From NCBI GenBank assembly GCA_902559035.1, contig CACEGG010000001.1, positions 173,858-237,857 of the forward strand: 64,000 nucleotides of DNA, in the 5' to 3' direction. Positions 45,919 to 55,279 of this stretch are shown here, one piece after another. The position numbers were made by a program, and so were the translations under genes. Numbering within the stretch: the first letter of the stretch is position 1; each line of letters opens with the position of its first letter. The notes below the pieces were generated by a model. It was not told the origin of the DNA. It saw only the letters and a program-made list of their open reading frames with translations, and did no database searches. This DNA is from an uncultured Bacteroidota bacterium (GTDB lineage Bacteria > Bacteroidota > Bacteroidia > Flavobacteriales > Flavobacteriaceae).

Positions 45919-46371
45919 CTAGAGTTTAGCTAGCATTTTAATATTTCCCCTTTTATAAGGACTATCCACATTTTCTACTTCTTTAAAACCAAATTTTTTG
46001 TAGATGTAAATAGAATTTTTCAAAATTCTGTTAGAAAATAAAAATATTTCCTTTATTCCTAATGATTTTGCTGTTGAAAGTGCATGTTTTAGTAATTGTT
46101 GACCATATCCTTTTCCTTGATATGATTCTGTAACTGCCATTTTTCCTAATTCAGTGCGTCCATTCACAGGTGGTAATAGTGCATATGTTCCCATTACTTC
46201 ATTATCAATGATTCCAAAGAAAATATATCCTCCTTTGTTTATTATTTCAGATTCACAATTTTTTAAGAGAGTGGAATCATAGGGTTCAACATTAAAATAC
46301 TTTTCCAGCCATTCTTCATTCAATTTTTTAAATGATAGTCTATGAGCTCTGGAATATTCAATAATTTTCAT
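45919..46371 (-). CDS. GNAT-family N-acetyltransferase
   Basis: 150 residues. The acetyl-CoA-binding loop is ELGKMAVTESYQGKGYGQQL near 75-94, followed by IKEIFLFSNRILKNSIYIYK and KFGFKEVE, the usual end of the fold. Substrate unknown. It starts 3 bases after the fumC stop, so it is co-transcribed with fumC, and it is convergent with the small membrane protein at 45721; a short AT hairpin at 45908-45928 lies between them but has no T-run. Confidence 0.87.
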   Translation of the reverse strand: MKIIEYSRAHRLSFKKLNEEWLEKYFNVEPYDSTLLKNCESEIINKGGYIFFGIIDNEVMGTYALLPPVNGRTELGKMAVTESYQGKGYGQQLLKHALSTAKSLGIKEIFLFSNRILKNSIYIYKKFGFKEVENVDSPYKRGNIKMLAKL

Positions 46372-46374
46372 TGG

Positions 46375-47769
46375 TTACCCGTTGCCAATCATATCTTCAG
46401 GTTTTACCCAAGAGTCAAATTCTTTTTCAGATAAATAACCTGTTTTTAGTGCTGCTTCCTTCAATGTTATTCCATTTTCATGGGCAATATTTGCTATTTC
46501 AGCTGATTTGTAATAGCCAATTTTACTATTTAATGCAGTTACAAGCATTAGTGAATTATTGAGTAATTCATTAATTTTTTTAGTATTAGGTTTTATTCCT
46601 AATAAACAATTATCATTAAAACTTTTAACACTATCAGAAATAAGAGTTAGAGATTCTAAAACATTAGAAACTATAACAGGTTTAAAGACATTAAGTTCAT
46701 AATGTCCTTGCATTCCTCCAATTGTAACTGTGACATCATTTCCAATTACTTGAGCACATACCATAGAGAGTGCTTCACATTGGGTTGGATTCACTTTTCC
46801 TGGCATAATAGAGCTTCCTGGTTCGTTGGAGGGAATTATTATTTCACCGATACCTGATCTAGGACCACTAGCCATCATTCGGATATCATTAGCAATCTTA
46901 TTTAATGAATTAGCTATTAGTTTTAAAGCTCCATGAGTTTCAACCATGGCATCGTGATTAGCAATTGACTCAAATTTATTTTTTGCAGTAATAAAACTAA
47001 TTCCTGTGAACTTAGAAATATATTTTGATACTAAAACATCATAACCTTTCGGAGAATTTAGTCCTGTTCCTACTGCAGTAGCACCTAAAGCAAGTTCTGA
47101 TAAATGACTGAATGATTTTTTTAATGATTCAAGTCCGTGATCTATTTGTGAATGATACCCTGAAAATTCTTGACCTAACGTTATTGGCGTTGCATCCATT
47201 AAATGAGTTCTTCCAATTTTAATTACATTTTTAAATTCTGATGATTTATTTAAAAGAGTTTTTTTAAAATTTTCTAGACTTGGAATAGTGTTTTTAATTA
47301 GTTTCTGATATGTTGCAATATGCATTGCAGTTGGAAATGTATCGTTTGAAGACTGAGACATGTTAACATCATCATTAGGAGCTAAAGTTTTTTCTCCTTC
47401 ACCAATTTTTTTTCCTTCAATTACATGGGCTCTGTTGGAAATTACTTCATTAACATTCATATTAGTTTGTGTTCCTGAGCCAGTTTGCCAAATAACCAAT
47501 GGAAATTGATCATTATGTTTTTCATCAATAATTTCATCACAAACTAAACTTATGAGTTTCATTTTTTTTTCACTCAGAACTCCTAATTCAAAATTAGTAT
47601 AAGCAGCAGCCTTTTTTAAAATCGCAAAAGCATGAATTATTTCAATAGGCATTGAGCCAGGTTTTCCAATTTTAAAATTATTAATTGAACGTTGAGTTTG
47701 TGGACCCCACAATGCATTCTTTAAAACTTTAACTTCTCCAAGAGTATCTTTTTCAATTCTGAATTCCAT
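46375..47769 (-). CDS. fumC: Class II fumarate hydratase
   Basis: 464 residues. FumC interconverts fumarate and malate in the TCA cycle without an iron-sulfur cluster. Family signatures: [21 protein letters not shown] near 94-114, [20 protein letters not shown] near 186-205, and the active-site loop [17 protein letters not shown] near 316-332. A -7 motif lies at 47786-47793. It is followed at once by an acetyltransferase gene. Confidence 0.98.
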   Translation of the reverse strand: MEFRIEKDTLGEVKVLKNALWGPQTQRSINNFKIGKPGSMPIEIIHAFAILKKAAAYTNFELGVLSEKKMKLISLVCDEIIDEKHNDQFPLVIWQTGSGTQTNMNVNEVISNRAHVIEGKKIGEGEKTLAPNDDVNMSQSSNDTFPTAMHIATYQKLIKNTIPSLENFKKTLLNKSSEFKNVIKIGRTHLMDATPITLGQEFSGYHSQIDHGLESLKKSFSHLSELALGATAVGTGLNSPKGYDVLVSKYISKFTGISFITAKNKFESIANHDAMVETHGALKLIANSLNKIANDIRMMASGPRSGIGEIIIPSNEPGSSIMPGKVNPTQCEALSMVCAQVIGNDVTVTIGGMQGHYELNVFKPVIVSNVLESLTLISDSVKSFNDNCLLGIKPNTKKINELLNNSLMLVTALNSKIGYYKSAEIANIAHENGITLKEAALKTGYLSEKEFDSWVKPEDMIGNG

Positions 47770-47785
47770 ATCAAATTTTATAATA

Positions 47786-47793
47786 CAAATTTA
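47786..47793 (-). promoter_or_regulatory. Flavobacterial -7 promoter motif for fumC
   Basis: On the minus strand the bases read TAAATTTG, an exact TAnnTTTG match, 16 bases upstream of the fumC ATG. Confidence 0.6.
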
Positions 47794-47863
47794 GTAATAA
47801 TGCTTAACATAATAATTTACTATCATTTGTTAACAAATATTTTTCAAGATCATTACTTTGATT

Positions 47864-47871
47864 TATATTTG
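47864..47871 (+). promoter_or_regulatory. Flavobacterial -7 promoter motif for small gene at 47890
   Basis: TATATTTG, an exact TAnnTTTG match on the plus strand, 18 bases upstream of the ATG at 47890. It supports the short gene behind it as a real transcription unit. Confidence 0.5.
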
Positions 47872-47889
47872 TATTAATAAAATTATAAT

Positions 47890-48051
47890 ATGTTTGAATT
47901 TGATCAGTACCTAGGATTTATTTTATTTTTATCTGTCCTCACTATGGGATTTTGGTTGTTAATTCTTTTATTAACCTTTATAGTCCCTTATTGGGTTGGA
48001 GGGGCTTTAATTGAAAGATTAAAGGAAATAAAAAATAAAATAAAGAAATAA
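47890..48051 (+). CDS. Small single-helix membrane protein, unknown function
   Basis: 53 residues, ATG at 47890, stop TAA ending at 48051. An N-terminal segment (FEFDQYLGF) is followed by a long hydrophobic stretch at about 9-38 and a lysine-rich tail (RLKEIKNKIKK). It is the only gene on the plus strand between two minus-strand genes, has an exact -7 motif 18 bases upstream, and stops one base before the convergent outer-membrane protein gene. I do not recognise the family. The charge pattern suggests the tail is cytoplasmic. Confidence 0.55.
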   Translation: MFEFDQYLGFILFLSVLTMGFWLLILLLTFIVPYWVGGALIERLKEIKNKIKK

Positions 48052-48052
48052 T

Positions 48053-50488
48053 TTACGCTCCAAACCCGCCTTCACCATAATTTTCGTAGTTGTTTGATCT
48101 TTTTCTGTCACTTTTTTTCTGATTAAATCTGTAGATTAAATTTAGTTCAAAATTTCTACCGCCTCTCCAGCTGCTTTCACTATAACTCCTGTAATTTTCA
48201 TTAAATGATTCTATTCTCCACTTTTGAGTCTCAAAAATATCATTTACTTTGAAGGTCAATGTCAGTTTATCTTTCATTAAATCCTTACTTAAAGCAGTAT
48301 TAGAACTAATTCGAGCCTTTCTGTTAGAAACTGCAGTTTTTTGTGGTGCTCTGTAACTTAAACTCGTTTGCCAATCAACTGAGGAAAATATTTTTAAATA
48401 ATTATTTAATCTCCCGGACCATGAAAAGTTTTTGGAATCGTATACAACTCCATTGTATTCACCTTTTAGATTCGATTCAAAAAAATTAATATTTCCTCTT
48501 ACTCTCCAAAGTTTAGATTTAGTATAATTTACATTGAATTCTAAACCAGTTTGTGAGTTACTTGCTAAATTTATAGGAGTTCTTCTGATGACAGGAACTA
48601 AATTTCCATTCACAAGTACAGATTCACCAGTATTTTCAGTAATGAAAGTAAATTCTCCAGTTGATTTTCTAAAATAAATAGATCCATTAATAGTTGTTTG
48701 TGAAAATCTTTTTAGATAACCAAGATCTATTCCATTTGAGTATGTTGGCTCTATATTTGGATTTCCTTGAAAAATATTAGTTATACTTGATCTTGATGGA
48801 AATGGGTTTATAAAGTATGATCTAGCTCTTCTAATCCTTCTATTATAACCCAAGGTAATCGTTTCATCTTCCTTTAACTCTATTGCCAAGTTTAGAGTTG
48901 GAAACAAATCATTATATTTTTTTTGAGTATTCTCCCCATTTACAACCTGAGTAACATTTGTAATAGATTCTTCAAATCTTAAACCGAGCAAGTAAGAAAA
49001 GTTATTTTTTTTATTTCCATATTGTGTGTAATATGCATTTACCTTTTCATTATACAATAGAGTGTTACTTAAATTATTATCCGAAATATAATTTCCTGAA
49101 TTATCCTCTTTTTCAACTAAATAATTAATTTTTTGATGTTGGTTGCTTCTCCTAAATCCAGCTTCAAACTGACCTTCTTCACCAATTGGTAATAAATAAT
49201 CAACTTTGTATAATTCACTGTTTTGGTTTTCATCAGTTGTTATTTTCTCAGAGAGGTTCCTCTTAAAAATAGGTTTTAATTTATTATTTAAAATAGACGA
49301 TGATTCAATTTCGAATGATTTTTCTTTTTGATAATCTATTGTTAGTTCATGTCCCTTATCGTTAAATTTTTTAGAGAAATTAAACGAAAATTCTTTGTTT
49401 TCATCAATTTCAATTTCATCTTCAAGTCTTTCAGATAAACTATTGATATTGTCAAATGTTTGATCAATTAAGTTTGAAGTATTAGTTAAACCATCACTTG
49501 AGTTATTCACAAATGAAGCAACAAAGCTTGTTTTTTCGTTGAAAAAATATTCAACACCTCCATTATAATAATTCGAATTTCTCTCTGAGTTTCTTTCACC
49601 ATTTTCGTATAAGAAATTATTTTTTTCACTATTAGTGAAATATTCTGTTTCATTTTTAAATCCGTTAATATATTTAGTTGAGTTATTTCCAATATTACTA
49701 AATAAACTTATTTTTTTTGTTCTGTAATTTAAATTCGTCGATATTCCGACTCTCCTTGGGTCACCAAGATTTAGACTTGCTGATCCATTGAGTCCAGCTA
49801 ATTTATTTTTTCTTAAAACTATGTTTATTATACCAGCTGTTCCTTCGGCGTTGTATCTTGCTGAGGGTGAAGTTATTACTTCTACTTTTTCAACGCTTTC
49901 AGATGGAAATTGCTTGAGTGCATCGTTACTACTTATTCCTACTAAACCAGAGGGTTTCCCATTAATAAGTATTCGAACGCTTTGATTTCCTCTTAATGAT
50001 ACATTTCCATCAATATCTACTTCTAACGAAGGTAAATTATCTAATACATCACTTACACTACTTCCTTTCAATGTTAGGTCTTTTCCAATGTTGTAGACTG
50101 TTTTGTCTAATTTTATTTCTATTTCAGTTTTTTCTCCAACAACCTCAATTTCATCTAATAAATTTTCGTCGATTGAAATGTTTATATTTCCTAAATCGAT
50201 TGAATTTTGAACGTCAATTTTTTCTAGACTTTTAGTTCTAAAAGAAATATATTCGATTTTTATATCATACAAACCCTTTTTAACCTCAATTGAAAAGAAG
50301 CCAGAATTATCTGAAATAACACCATTTATCAAATTCTTTTTTTCTGAATCATAAATACTTATGGTGGCGTACTCTAGGGGAGTGTTATAATCAGAATCAA
50401 TTATTTTTCCAGAGACTGTTAATTTATTCTCTTGTGAATTTATATATACACCAAATAAAAGAGTTAGAAATAGAAAGATTTTTTTCAT
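48053..50488 (-). CDS. TonB-dependent-receptor-like outer membrane beta-barrel protein
   Basis: 811 residues. A signal peptide (1-19, ending YINSQ) is followed by a carboxypeptidase-regulatory-like domain at about 22-95 (VSGKIIDSDYNTPLEYATIS). The plug domain at about 125-230 has GSSVSDVLDNLPSLEVD, GNVSLRGNQSVRILINGKPS and SPSARYNAEGTAGIINIVLR. The remaining 570 residues are barrel strands. This is the outer-membrane-barrel type without a SusD partner beside it, so it is not a clear polysaccharide locus. No substrate can be inferred. The C-terminus is rich in glycine, serine and asparagine. Confidence 0.88.
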   Translation of the reverse strand: MKKIFLFLTLLFGVYINSQENKLTVSGKIIDSDYNTPLEYATISIYDSEKKNLINGVISDNSGFFSIEVKKGLYDIKIEYISFRTKSLEKIDVQNSIDLGNINISIDENLLDEIEVVGEKTEIEIKLDKTVYNIGKDLTLKGSSVSDVLDNLPSLEVDIDGNVSLRGNQSVRILINGKPSGLVGISSNDALKQFPSESVEKVEVITSPSARYNAEGTAGIINIVLRKNKLAGLNGSASLNLGDPRRVGISTNLNYRTKKISLFSNIGNNSTKYINGFKNETEYFTNSEKNNFLYENGERNSERNSNYYNGGVEYFFNEKTSFVASFVNNSSDGLTNTSNLIDQTFDNINSLSERLEDEIEIDENKEFSFNFSKKFNDKGHELTIDYQKEKSFEIESSSILNNKLKPIFKRNLSEKITTDENQNSELYKVDYLLPIGEEGQFEAGFRRSNQHQKINYLVEKEDNSGNYISDNNLSNTLLYNEKVNAYYTQYGNKKNNFSYLLGLRFEESITNVTQVVNGENTQKKYNDLFPTLNLAIELKEDETITLGYNRRIRRARSYFINPFPSRSSITNIFQGNPNIEPTYSNGIDLGYLKRFSQTTINGSIYFRKSTGEFTFITENTGESVLVNGNLVPVIRRTPINLASNSQTGLEFNVNYTKSKLWRVRGNINFFESNLKGEYNGVVYDSKNFSWSGRLNNYLKIFSSVDWQTSLSYRAPQKTAVSNRKARISSNTALSKDLMKDKLTLTFKVNDIFETQKWRIESFNENYRSYSESSWRGGRNFELNLIYRFNQKKSDRKRSNNYENYGEGGFGA

Positions 50489-50559
50489 ATGAACCTAAAT
50501 TATCAAATATCCTGCCATTGATATTTATATTAACTAAGACTATTTTTAATGAAAAAGGT

Positions 50560-50910
50560 TTAGTTTAAGATTTTAATTATATCTGAGGGTGGGATTGCAA
50601 TAATCGCTTTATTATTTTTTACAACTATCGGCCTTTTAATTAAATTAGGGTGTTTATGTAAAATAAATATAATATCATCATCTGTAAGTTCCTTTAATTT
50701 ATAATTTTCTTTCCAAATTTTTTCTTGATTTCTTACTAAATCAATGGGTTTTACAGATAATTTTTTAAGCAACTCTTTAATGAAACTTTTTTTTAATCCT
50801 GTTTTTATGTAAAGTATAATATCAAAATTTATTTTATTTACGTTCAAAAAATTCATTGCTTCTCTTGATTTTCTGCACCTTGGATTGTGTAAAAAAATTA
50901 CATTGCTCAT
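50560..50910 (-). CDS. ArsC/Spx-family thioredoxin-fold protein
   Basis: 116 residues. The N-terminus HNPRCRKSREAM gives a C12-x-x-S15 redox site as in ArsC-family reductases, with the later LIKRPIVV motif near 88-95 carrying the conserved arginine. There is only one obvious redox cysteine and no arsenic-resistance gene nearby, so arsenate reduction is not established; it may be a general glutathione-linked or Spx-like protein. It starts one base after the prfB stop, so it is probably transcribed with prfB. Confidence 0.82.
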   Translation of the reverse strand: MSNVIFLHNPRCRKSREAMNFLNVNKINFDIILYIKTGLKKSFIKELLKKLSVKPIDLVRNQEKIWKENYKLKELTDDDIIFILHKHPNLIKRPIVVKNNKAIIAIPPSDIIKILN

Positions 50911-50911
50911 A

Positions 50912-51992
50912 TTAATTAGACATTAGAAATGATTTTAAGAAAGAATTAATATTCCCGTCCAGTACACCATCAACATCATTAGTTTCATGATTAGTTCTTA
51001 CATCTTTTATTAGTTTGTAGGGATGTAAAATATAATTTCTAATTTGTGATCCCCATTCTATTTTCATTTTATTAGATTCGATTTTATCTCTTTCTTTTAA
51101 TTTTTCTTTAAGCTCTATTTCGTACAGTTGAGATTTTAATAACTGCATGGCCTTTGTCTTATTTTCAAGCTGAGACCTTGTTTCAGAATTTTCGATAACT
51201 ATTCCTGATGGAGCATGTCTCAGTCTAACTGCAGTTTCAACTTTATTGACATTTTGGCCACCTGCTCCACTTGATCTCATAGTTTCCCATGAAATATCTG
51301 AGGGATTTATATTTATTTCAATACTATCGTCAACTAACGGATAAACGTAGGCAGATGCAAATGAAGTATGTCTTTTAGCATTACTGTCAAATGGTGATAT
51401 TCTAATAAGTCTGTGTACACCGTTTTCACCTTTTAACCATCCGAAAGCAAAATCACCCTCAATTTCAAGTGTAACTGACTTAACACCAGCAACATCACCT
51501 TGTTGAAGATCAAGTTCTTTAATTTTAAATTTATTTTTTTCAGCCCACATCACATACATCCTCATGAGCATTTGAGCCCAATCACAACTTTCAGTTCCTC
51601 CAGCTCCCGCAGTTATTTGAATTACAGCACTCATTTCATCTCCCTCACTGGATAACATATTTTTAAATTCCATGTTTTCGATATGTTCTTTACAATGAGT
51701 ATATTGAATATTTATTTCATTTTCTTCAATCTCACCTTCTTTAAAGTACTCAAATAGAATTTCCAAATCATCAATAAGTAATTTAGCTTTATCATAATCT
51801 TTAACCCATTGTTTTAAACTTTGAAGCTCTTTCATGACTTTTTGAGCCTTTTTTGAGTCGTTCCAGAAATTGGGGTCAAATGTAATTTCTTCTTTATTAG
51901 AAATCTCTATGATTTTAGAATCAATGTCAAAGATAACTCCTTAACGACTTAGTTCGTTCAAGGAGATCCTTTATTTGGTCAAGTGTTATCAT
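50912..51992 (-). CDS. prfB: Peptide chain release factor 2, made by +1 programmed frameshift
   Basis: The coding sequence is in two parts: 51992-51930 (21 codons, starting ITLDQIKDLLERTKSLRSYL after ATG) and, after skipping one base, 51928-50912; total 359 residues. RF2 recognises UGA and UAA stops. The frameshift site reads AGG-AGT-TAT-CTT-TGA-C, the classic pattern in which a Shine-Dalgarno-like AGGAG and a slippery CTT precede an in-frame TGA. Low RF2 favours shifting, so the protein controls its own level. The GGQ motif is in SSGAGGQNVNKVETAVRLRH. It is followed by the ArsC-like gene. Confidence 0.96.
51926..51941 (-). other. prfB +1 frameshift signal
   Basis: On the minus strand: AGGAG spacer TTAT, slippery CTT (51932-51930), stop TGA (51929-51927) and the following C. 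The order and spacing match the E. coli prfB signal (AGG-GGG-TAT-CTT-TGA-C). Confidence 0.95.
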
Positions 51993-51999
51993 TTATCTA

Positions 52000-52007
52000 C
52001 AAAAATA
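52000..52007 (-). promoter_or_regulatory. Flavobacterial -7 promoter motif for prfB
   Basis: On the minus strand the bases read TATTTTTG, an exact TAnnTTTG match. Only seven bases separate it from the prfB ATG at 51992, so the message would have almost no leader. Confidence 0.55.
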
Positions 52008-52081
52008 CATTTTATATTAAATTACTTAGACCTAATTTATTTTTATATTTAACAACATTATTTTTTTATTTAAAATTAAAA

Positions 52082-53107
52082 ATGGAAATAAACTTAATAA
52101 GTGATACAGTTACAAAACCCTCTAAAGAAATGTTAGAGTTCATGATGAGTTCAAATGTTGGTGATGACGTATTTAAGGATGACCCGACTGTTAATGAATT
52201 GGAAGATTTGATAGCAACCAAGTTTGGAATGGAATCTGCGCTTTTTTTTCCCTCTGGAACAATGGCAAATCAAACAGCTATTAAAATACATACCCAACCT
52301 GGGGATCAATTAATATGTGATAAGTATGCACATGTTTATAATTATGAAGGTGGAGGAGTAAGTTTTAATAGCGGTGTATCCTGTAAATTACTTGATGGTA
52401 ATAGAGGAATGTTCACAAATGAGCAAGTTATTAGTGCTATAAACCCACCTGATTTTTATCACAGTCCTAAAACATCATTAGTCTGTGCAGAGAATACAAC
52501 TAATAAAGGTGGAGGGGCTTGTTGGGATATTGGTGAGTTAAAAAAGATTCAACAAACATGCAAAGAAAATAATCTTTATTATCATCTTGATGGGGCAAGA
52601 ATTTGGAATGCTATTGTACAGACTAATACGAATCCTTCACAATATGGAAAAATATTTGATTCAATATCAGTATGCTTAAGTAAAGGATTAGGATGCCCTG
52701 TTGGATCTGTTCTATTGGGATCAATAGAATTTATAAATAAAGCAATAAAAGTAAGAAAATTATTAGGAGGAGGAATGAGGCAAGCGGGTTACCTTGCAGC
52801 TTGTGGAATTTATGCTTTAAAAAATAATATTGAAAGATTAAATGAAGATCATATCAAAGCTAAAGAAATTGAAAGTATATTGAAGAAGTCAAATTTTATT
52901 AGTCAAGTTGAAAAAGTAGAAACTAACATATTAATATTTCAAATCGAAAAAAATATTAAAACTGATGTTTTTTTAAATAAAATGTCAAATCAAAATATTA
53001 AACTTATTTCAATGGGTGATAATAAACTCAGGCTTGTTACTCATAAAGACTACACAAATCAAATGCACGAAAAATTTCTAGATATTATAAGTAATTTAAA
53101 ATTTTAA
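52082..53107 (+). CDS. ltaE: Low-specificity L-threonine aldolase
   Basis: 341 residues from the ATG at 52082; an upstream extension to 51983 is rejected because EINLISDTVTKPSKEML is the usual family N-terminus and the extra 33 residues would overlap the prfB promoter region. It splits threonine to glycine and acetaldehyde with pyridoxal phosphate. Motifs: SDTVTKPS, FFPSGTMANQTAI at 55-67, HLDGARIWNA at 168-177, and the PLP lysine K201 in LSKGLGCPVGS. Confidence 0.93.
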   Translation: MEINLISDTVTKPSKEMLEFMMSSNVGDDVFKDDPTVNELEDLIATKFGMESALFFPSGTMANQTAIKIHTQPGDQLICDKYAHVYNYEGGGVSFNSGVSCKLLDGNRGMFTNEQVISAINPPDFYHSPKTSLVCAENTTNKGGGACWDIGELKKIQQTCKENNLYYHLDGARIWNAIVQTNTNPSQYGKIFDSISVCLSKGLGCPVGSVLLGSIEFINKAIKVRKLLGGGMRQAGYLAACGIYALKNNIERLNEDHIKAKEIESILKKSNFISQVEKVETNILIFQIEKNIKTDVFLNKMSNQNIKLISMGDNKLRLVTHKDYTNQMHEKFLDIISNLKF

Positions 53108-53154
53108 TTAATATAATATTTCTCCAAAACTTATTCATAAAAATCTAAATTTCA

Positions 53155-55212
53155 TTGAAAGAGATTATTTCCCCTAATTTAAAAAAAACTCCAAAATCAT
53201 TAATAAAATTTAATGATGAAAGAATTGATAATTATTATTGGCTCAAAGAAAGAGAAAATCCACGTGTAATTGAATATTTGAATAGCGAAAATGATTATTA
53301 CAGAAAGATGACTCTTCACACTAAGGATTTTCAAGACAAGTTATTCAATGAAATTAAAAATAAAATCAAAGAGGAAGATCAATCCGTTCCATATTTTTTA
53401 AATGGGTATTGGTATGTTACTAAATACAAAGAAAATTTAGATTACCCGATTTATTCTCGATACAAAGACTCATTGAGATCAAATGAAGAAATACTTTTTG
53501 ATTGTAATGAACTAGCTCAATCGTGTGATTATTTTAATTTGTCAAATTTTAAAATTAGCCCTGATAATAAAATTGTTGCATATAGTATTGATACTGTTTC
53601 AAGGAGACTTTACACAATAAAATTTAAAAATTTAGATAATGGTGAGATTTTGAAGGATGAGATAACTAACACCTCTGGAACCTTTGCATGGGCAAATGAT
53701 AATTCTACCCTTTTTTACACAAATAGAGACACCCAAACTCTAAGAAATGACAAGATATTTAAACATAAAATTGGTGATAATCCAGTAAATGATAAGTTAG
53801 TTTTTCATGAAACCGATGAAACTTTTTACACTAATGTGTCTAAATCAAAATCTAAAAAGTTTATTATTATTTCTTCATCAAGCACATTAACCTCTGAATT
53901 TCAGTTTTTATTAGCGGATAAACCGGATGATAAATTCACTCTCTTTAAAAAAAGGGAGAGAGGAGTGGAATACAGTATTAGTCATTTTGAAGACCATTTT
54001 TATATAATAACGAACAAGGATGATGCTTTTAACTATAAATTGCTAAAAACTGAATTAAAAAATACTTCATCTGAAAATTGGATTGAGGTTATTGGGCATA
54101 GGGAAAATGTATTAATTGAAGGGATTGATATTTTTAAAGATTTTTTAGTTGTCAGTGAAAGGTTTAATGGTTTGAATAGAATCAATATTAAACCATGGAA
54201 TGGATCTGAAAGCTATTACTTAAAATTTGAAAGCGAAACCTTTAGTTGTTATACAACTGGAAATTTAGATTTTGATTCAAAAAAATTAAGGTATGCTTAT
54301 AATTCATTAAATGAACCTCATTCGATCATTGAATTTGATATGTTTTCAAAGAACAAGATAATATTAAAGCAAAATCAAGTTTTAGATACCAAGTTCAGTA
54401 AAGACAATTATATTACAAAAAGAATTTGGGCAGATTCTAGAGACGGAACTAAAATACCTATTTCTGTAATACACAAAAAAAATATTAAAAAAGATGGCAC
54501 AAACCCTCTTCTCTTATATGGATATGGTTCTTATGGTAATACTATTGATCCAACATTTTCAATCAGTAGATTAAGTCTTTTAGACAGAGGTTTTATATTC
54601 GCTATTTCACATGTAAGAGGAAGTGAGTATTTAGGTAGATCATGGTATGAGGATGGGAAACTGTTAAATAAAATAAACACTTTTAACGATTATATTGATT
54701 GCACAAAACATTTGATAAAAGAGAATTATTCATCTCCTACTCATATGTATGCTTATGGAGGATCTGCAGGAGGTTTGCTCGTTGGTGCTGTAATGAATAT
54801 GGCACCTGAATTATATAATGGAATGATAGCAGCAGTTCCTTTTGTTGATGTCGTTACAACTATGTTAGACGAAACAATTCCATTAACAACTAGTGAATAT
54901 GATGAGTGGGGAAACCCCAATGAGGAAAAATTTTACAATTATATACTTTCTTATTCACCTTATGATAATGTTTCTAAAATTAATTATCCAAACTTGTTAG
55001 TTACAACTGGTCTTCACGATTCTCAAGTACAATATTGGGAACCTGCAAAATGGGTTGCTAAATTAAGAGCTAATAAATTGGGTGATAATAAATTATTCTT
55101 AAATACCAATATGGATACTGGACATGGTGGTTCCTCAGGAAGATTTGAGGCTATCAGGGATTTAGCAAAAGAGTATTCATTTTTATTAGATTTAGAAAAT
55201 ATTTATAAATAG
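53155..55212 (+). CDS. ptrB: Oligopeptidase B (prolyl oligopeptidase family)
   Basis: 685 residues. A cytoplasmic S9A serine peptidase that cuts short peptides. The N-terminal propeller (about 70-410) is followed by the alpha/beta hydrolase domain with S537 (YGGSAGG), D622 (GLHDSQV) and H657 (DTGHGG). LKERENPRVIEYL and YRKMTLHT near 30-55 are typical of the N-terminus. The start is TTG at 53155: no ATG exists before residue 52, and the reading from TTG begins with the family-typical region. No signal peptide. TAAATTTC upstream is one mismatch from a -7 element. Confidence 0.92.
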   Translation: MKEIISPNLKKTPKSLIKFNDERIDNYYWLKERENPRVIEYLNSENDYYRKMTLHTKDFQDKLFNEIKNKIKEEDQSVPYFLNGYWYVTKYKENLDYPIYSRYKDSLRSNEEILFDCNELAQSCDYFNLSNFKISPDNKIVAYSIDTVSRRLYTIKFKNLDNGEILKDEITNTSGTFAWANDNSTLFYTNRDTQTLRNDKIFKHKIGDNPVNDKLVFHETDETFYTNVSKSKSKKFIIISSSSTLTSEFQFLLADKPDDKFTLFKKRERGVEYSISHFEDHFYIITNKDDAFNYKLLKTELKNTSSENWIEVIGHRENVLIEGIDIFKDFLVVSERFNGLNRINIKPWNGSESYYLKFESETFSCYTTGNLDFDSKKLRYAYNSLNEPHSIIEFDMFSKNKIILKQNQVLDTKFSKDNYITKRIWADSRDGTKIPISVIHKKNIKKDGTNPLLLYGYGSYGNTIDPTFSISRLSLLDRGFIFAISHVRGSEYLGRSWYEDGKLLNKINTFNDYIDCTKHLIKENYSSPTHMYAYGGSAGGLLVGAVMNMAPELYNGMIAAVPFVDVVTTMLDETIPLTTSEYDEWGNPNEEKFYNYILSYSPYDNVSKINYPNLLVTTGLHDSQVQYWEPAKWVAKLRANKLGDNKLFLNTNMDTGHGGSSGRFEAIRDLAKEYSFLLDLENIYK

Positions 55213-55216
55213 TAAA

Positions 55217-55224
55217 TATATTTG
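55217..55224 (+). promoter_or_regulatory. Flavobacterial -7 promoter motif for gene at 55280
   Basis: TATATTTG, an exact TAnnTTTG match, 55 bases upstream of the cysteate-synthase-like ATG. A second, one-base-short candidate (TAATTTGCCC) lies nearer the gene at about 55246. Confidence 0.45.
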
Positions 55225-55279
55225 GTTCTAAAGTCTTTTTTTAAGTAATTTGCCCAGAAAATGATGCCAAAAGCACATT

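Noticed and set aside
45908..45928. Short AT inverted repeat (TAAACT/AGTTTA) as a terminator between convergent genes
   Set aside because: The stem is six base pairs of mostly A/T with no T-run, so it is too weak to claim.
49996..50235. Plus-strand frame of 79 codons inside the outer membrane protein gene
   Set aside because: It is antisense to a well-supported coding region, with a composition typical of a shadow frame.
50560..50910. Arsenic resistance locus
   Set aside because: Only an ArsC-fold protein is present; there is no arsB, acr3 or arsR nearby.
51983..52081. 33-residue N-terminal extension of the threonine aldolase
   Set aside because: It overlaps the prfB promoter region on the other strand, and the family N-terminus begins at 52082.
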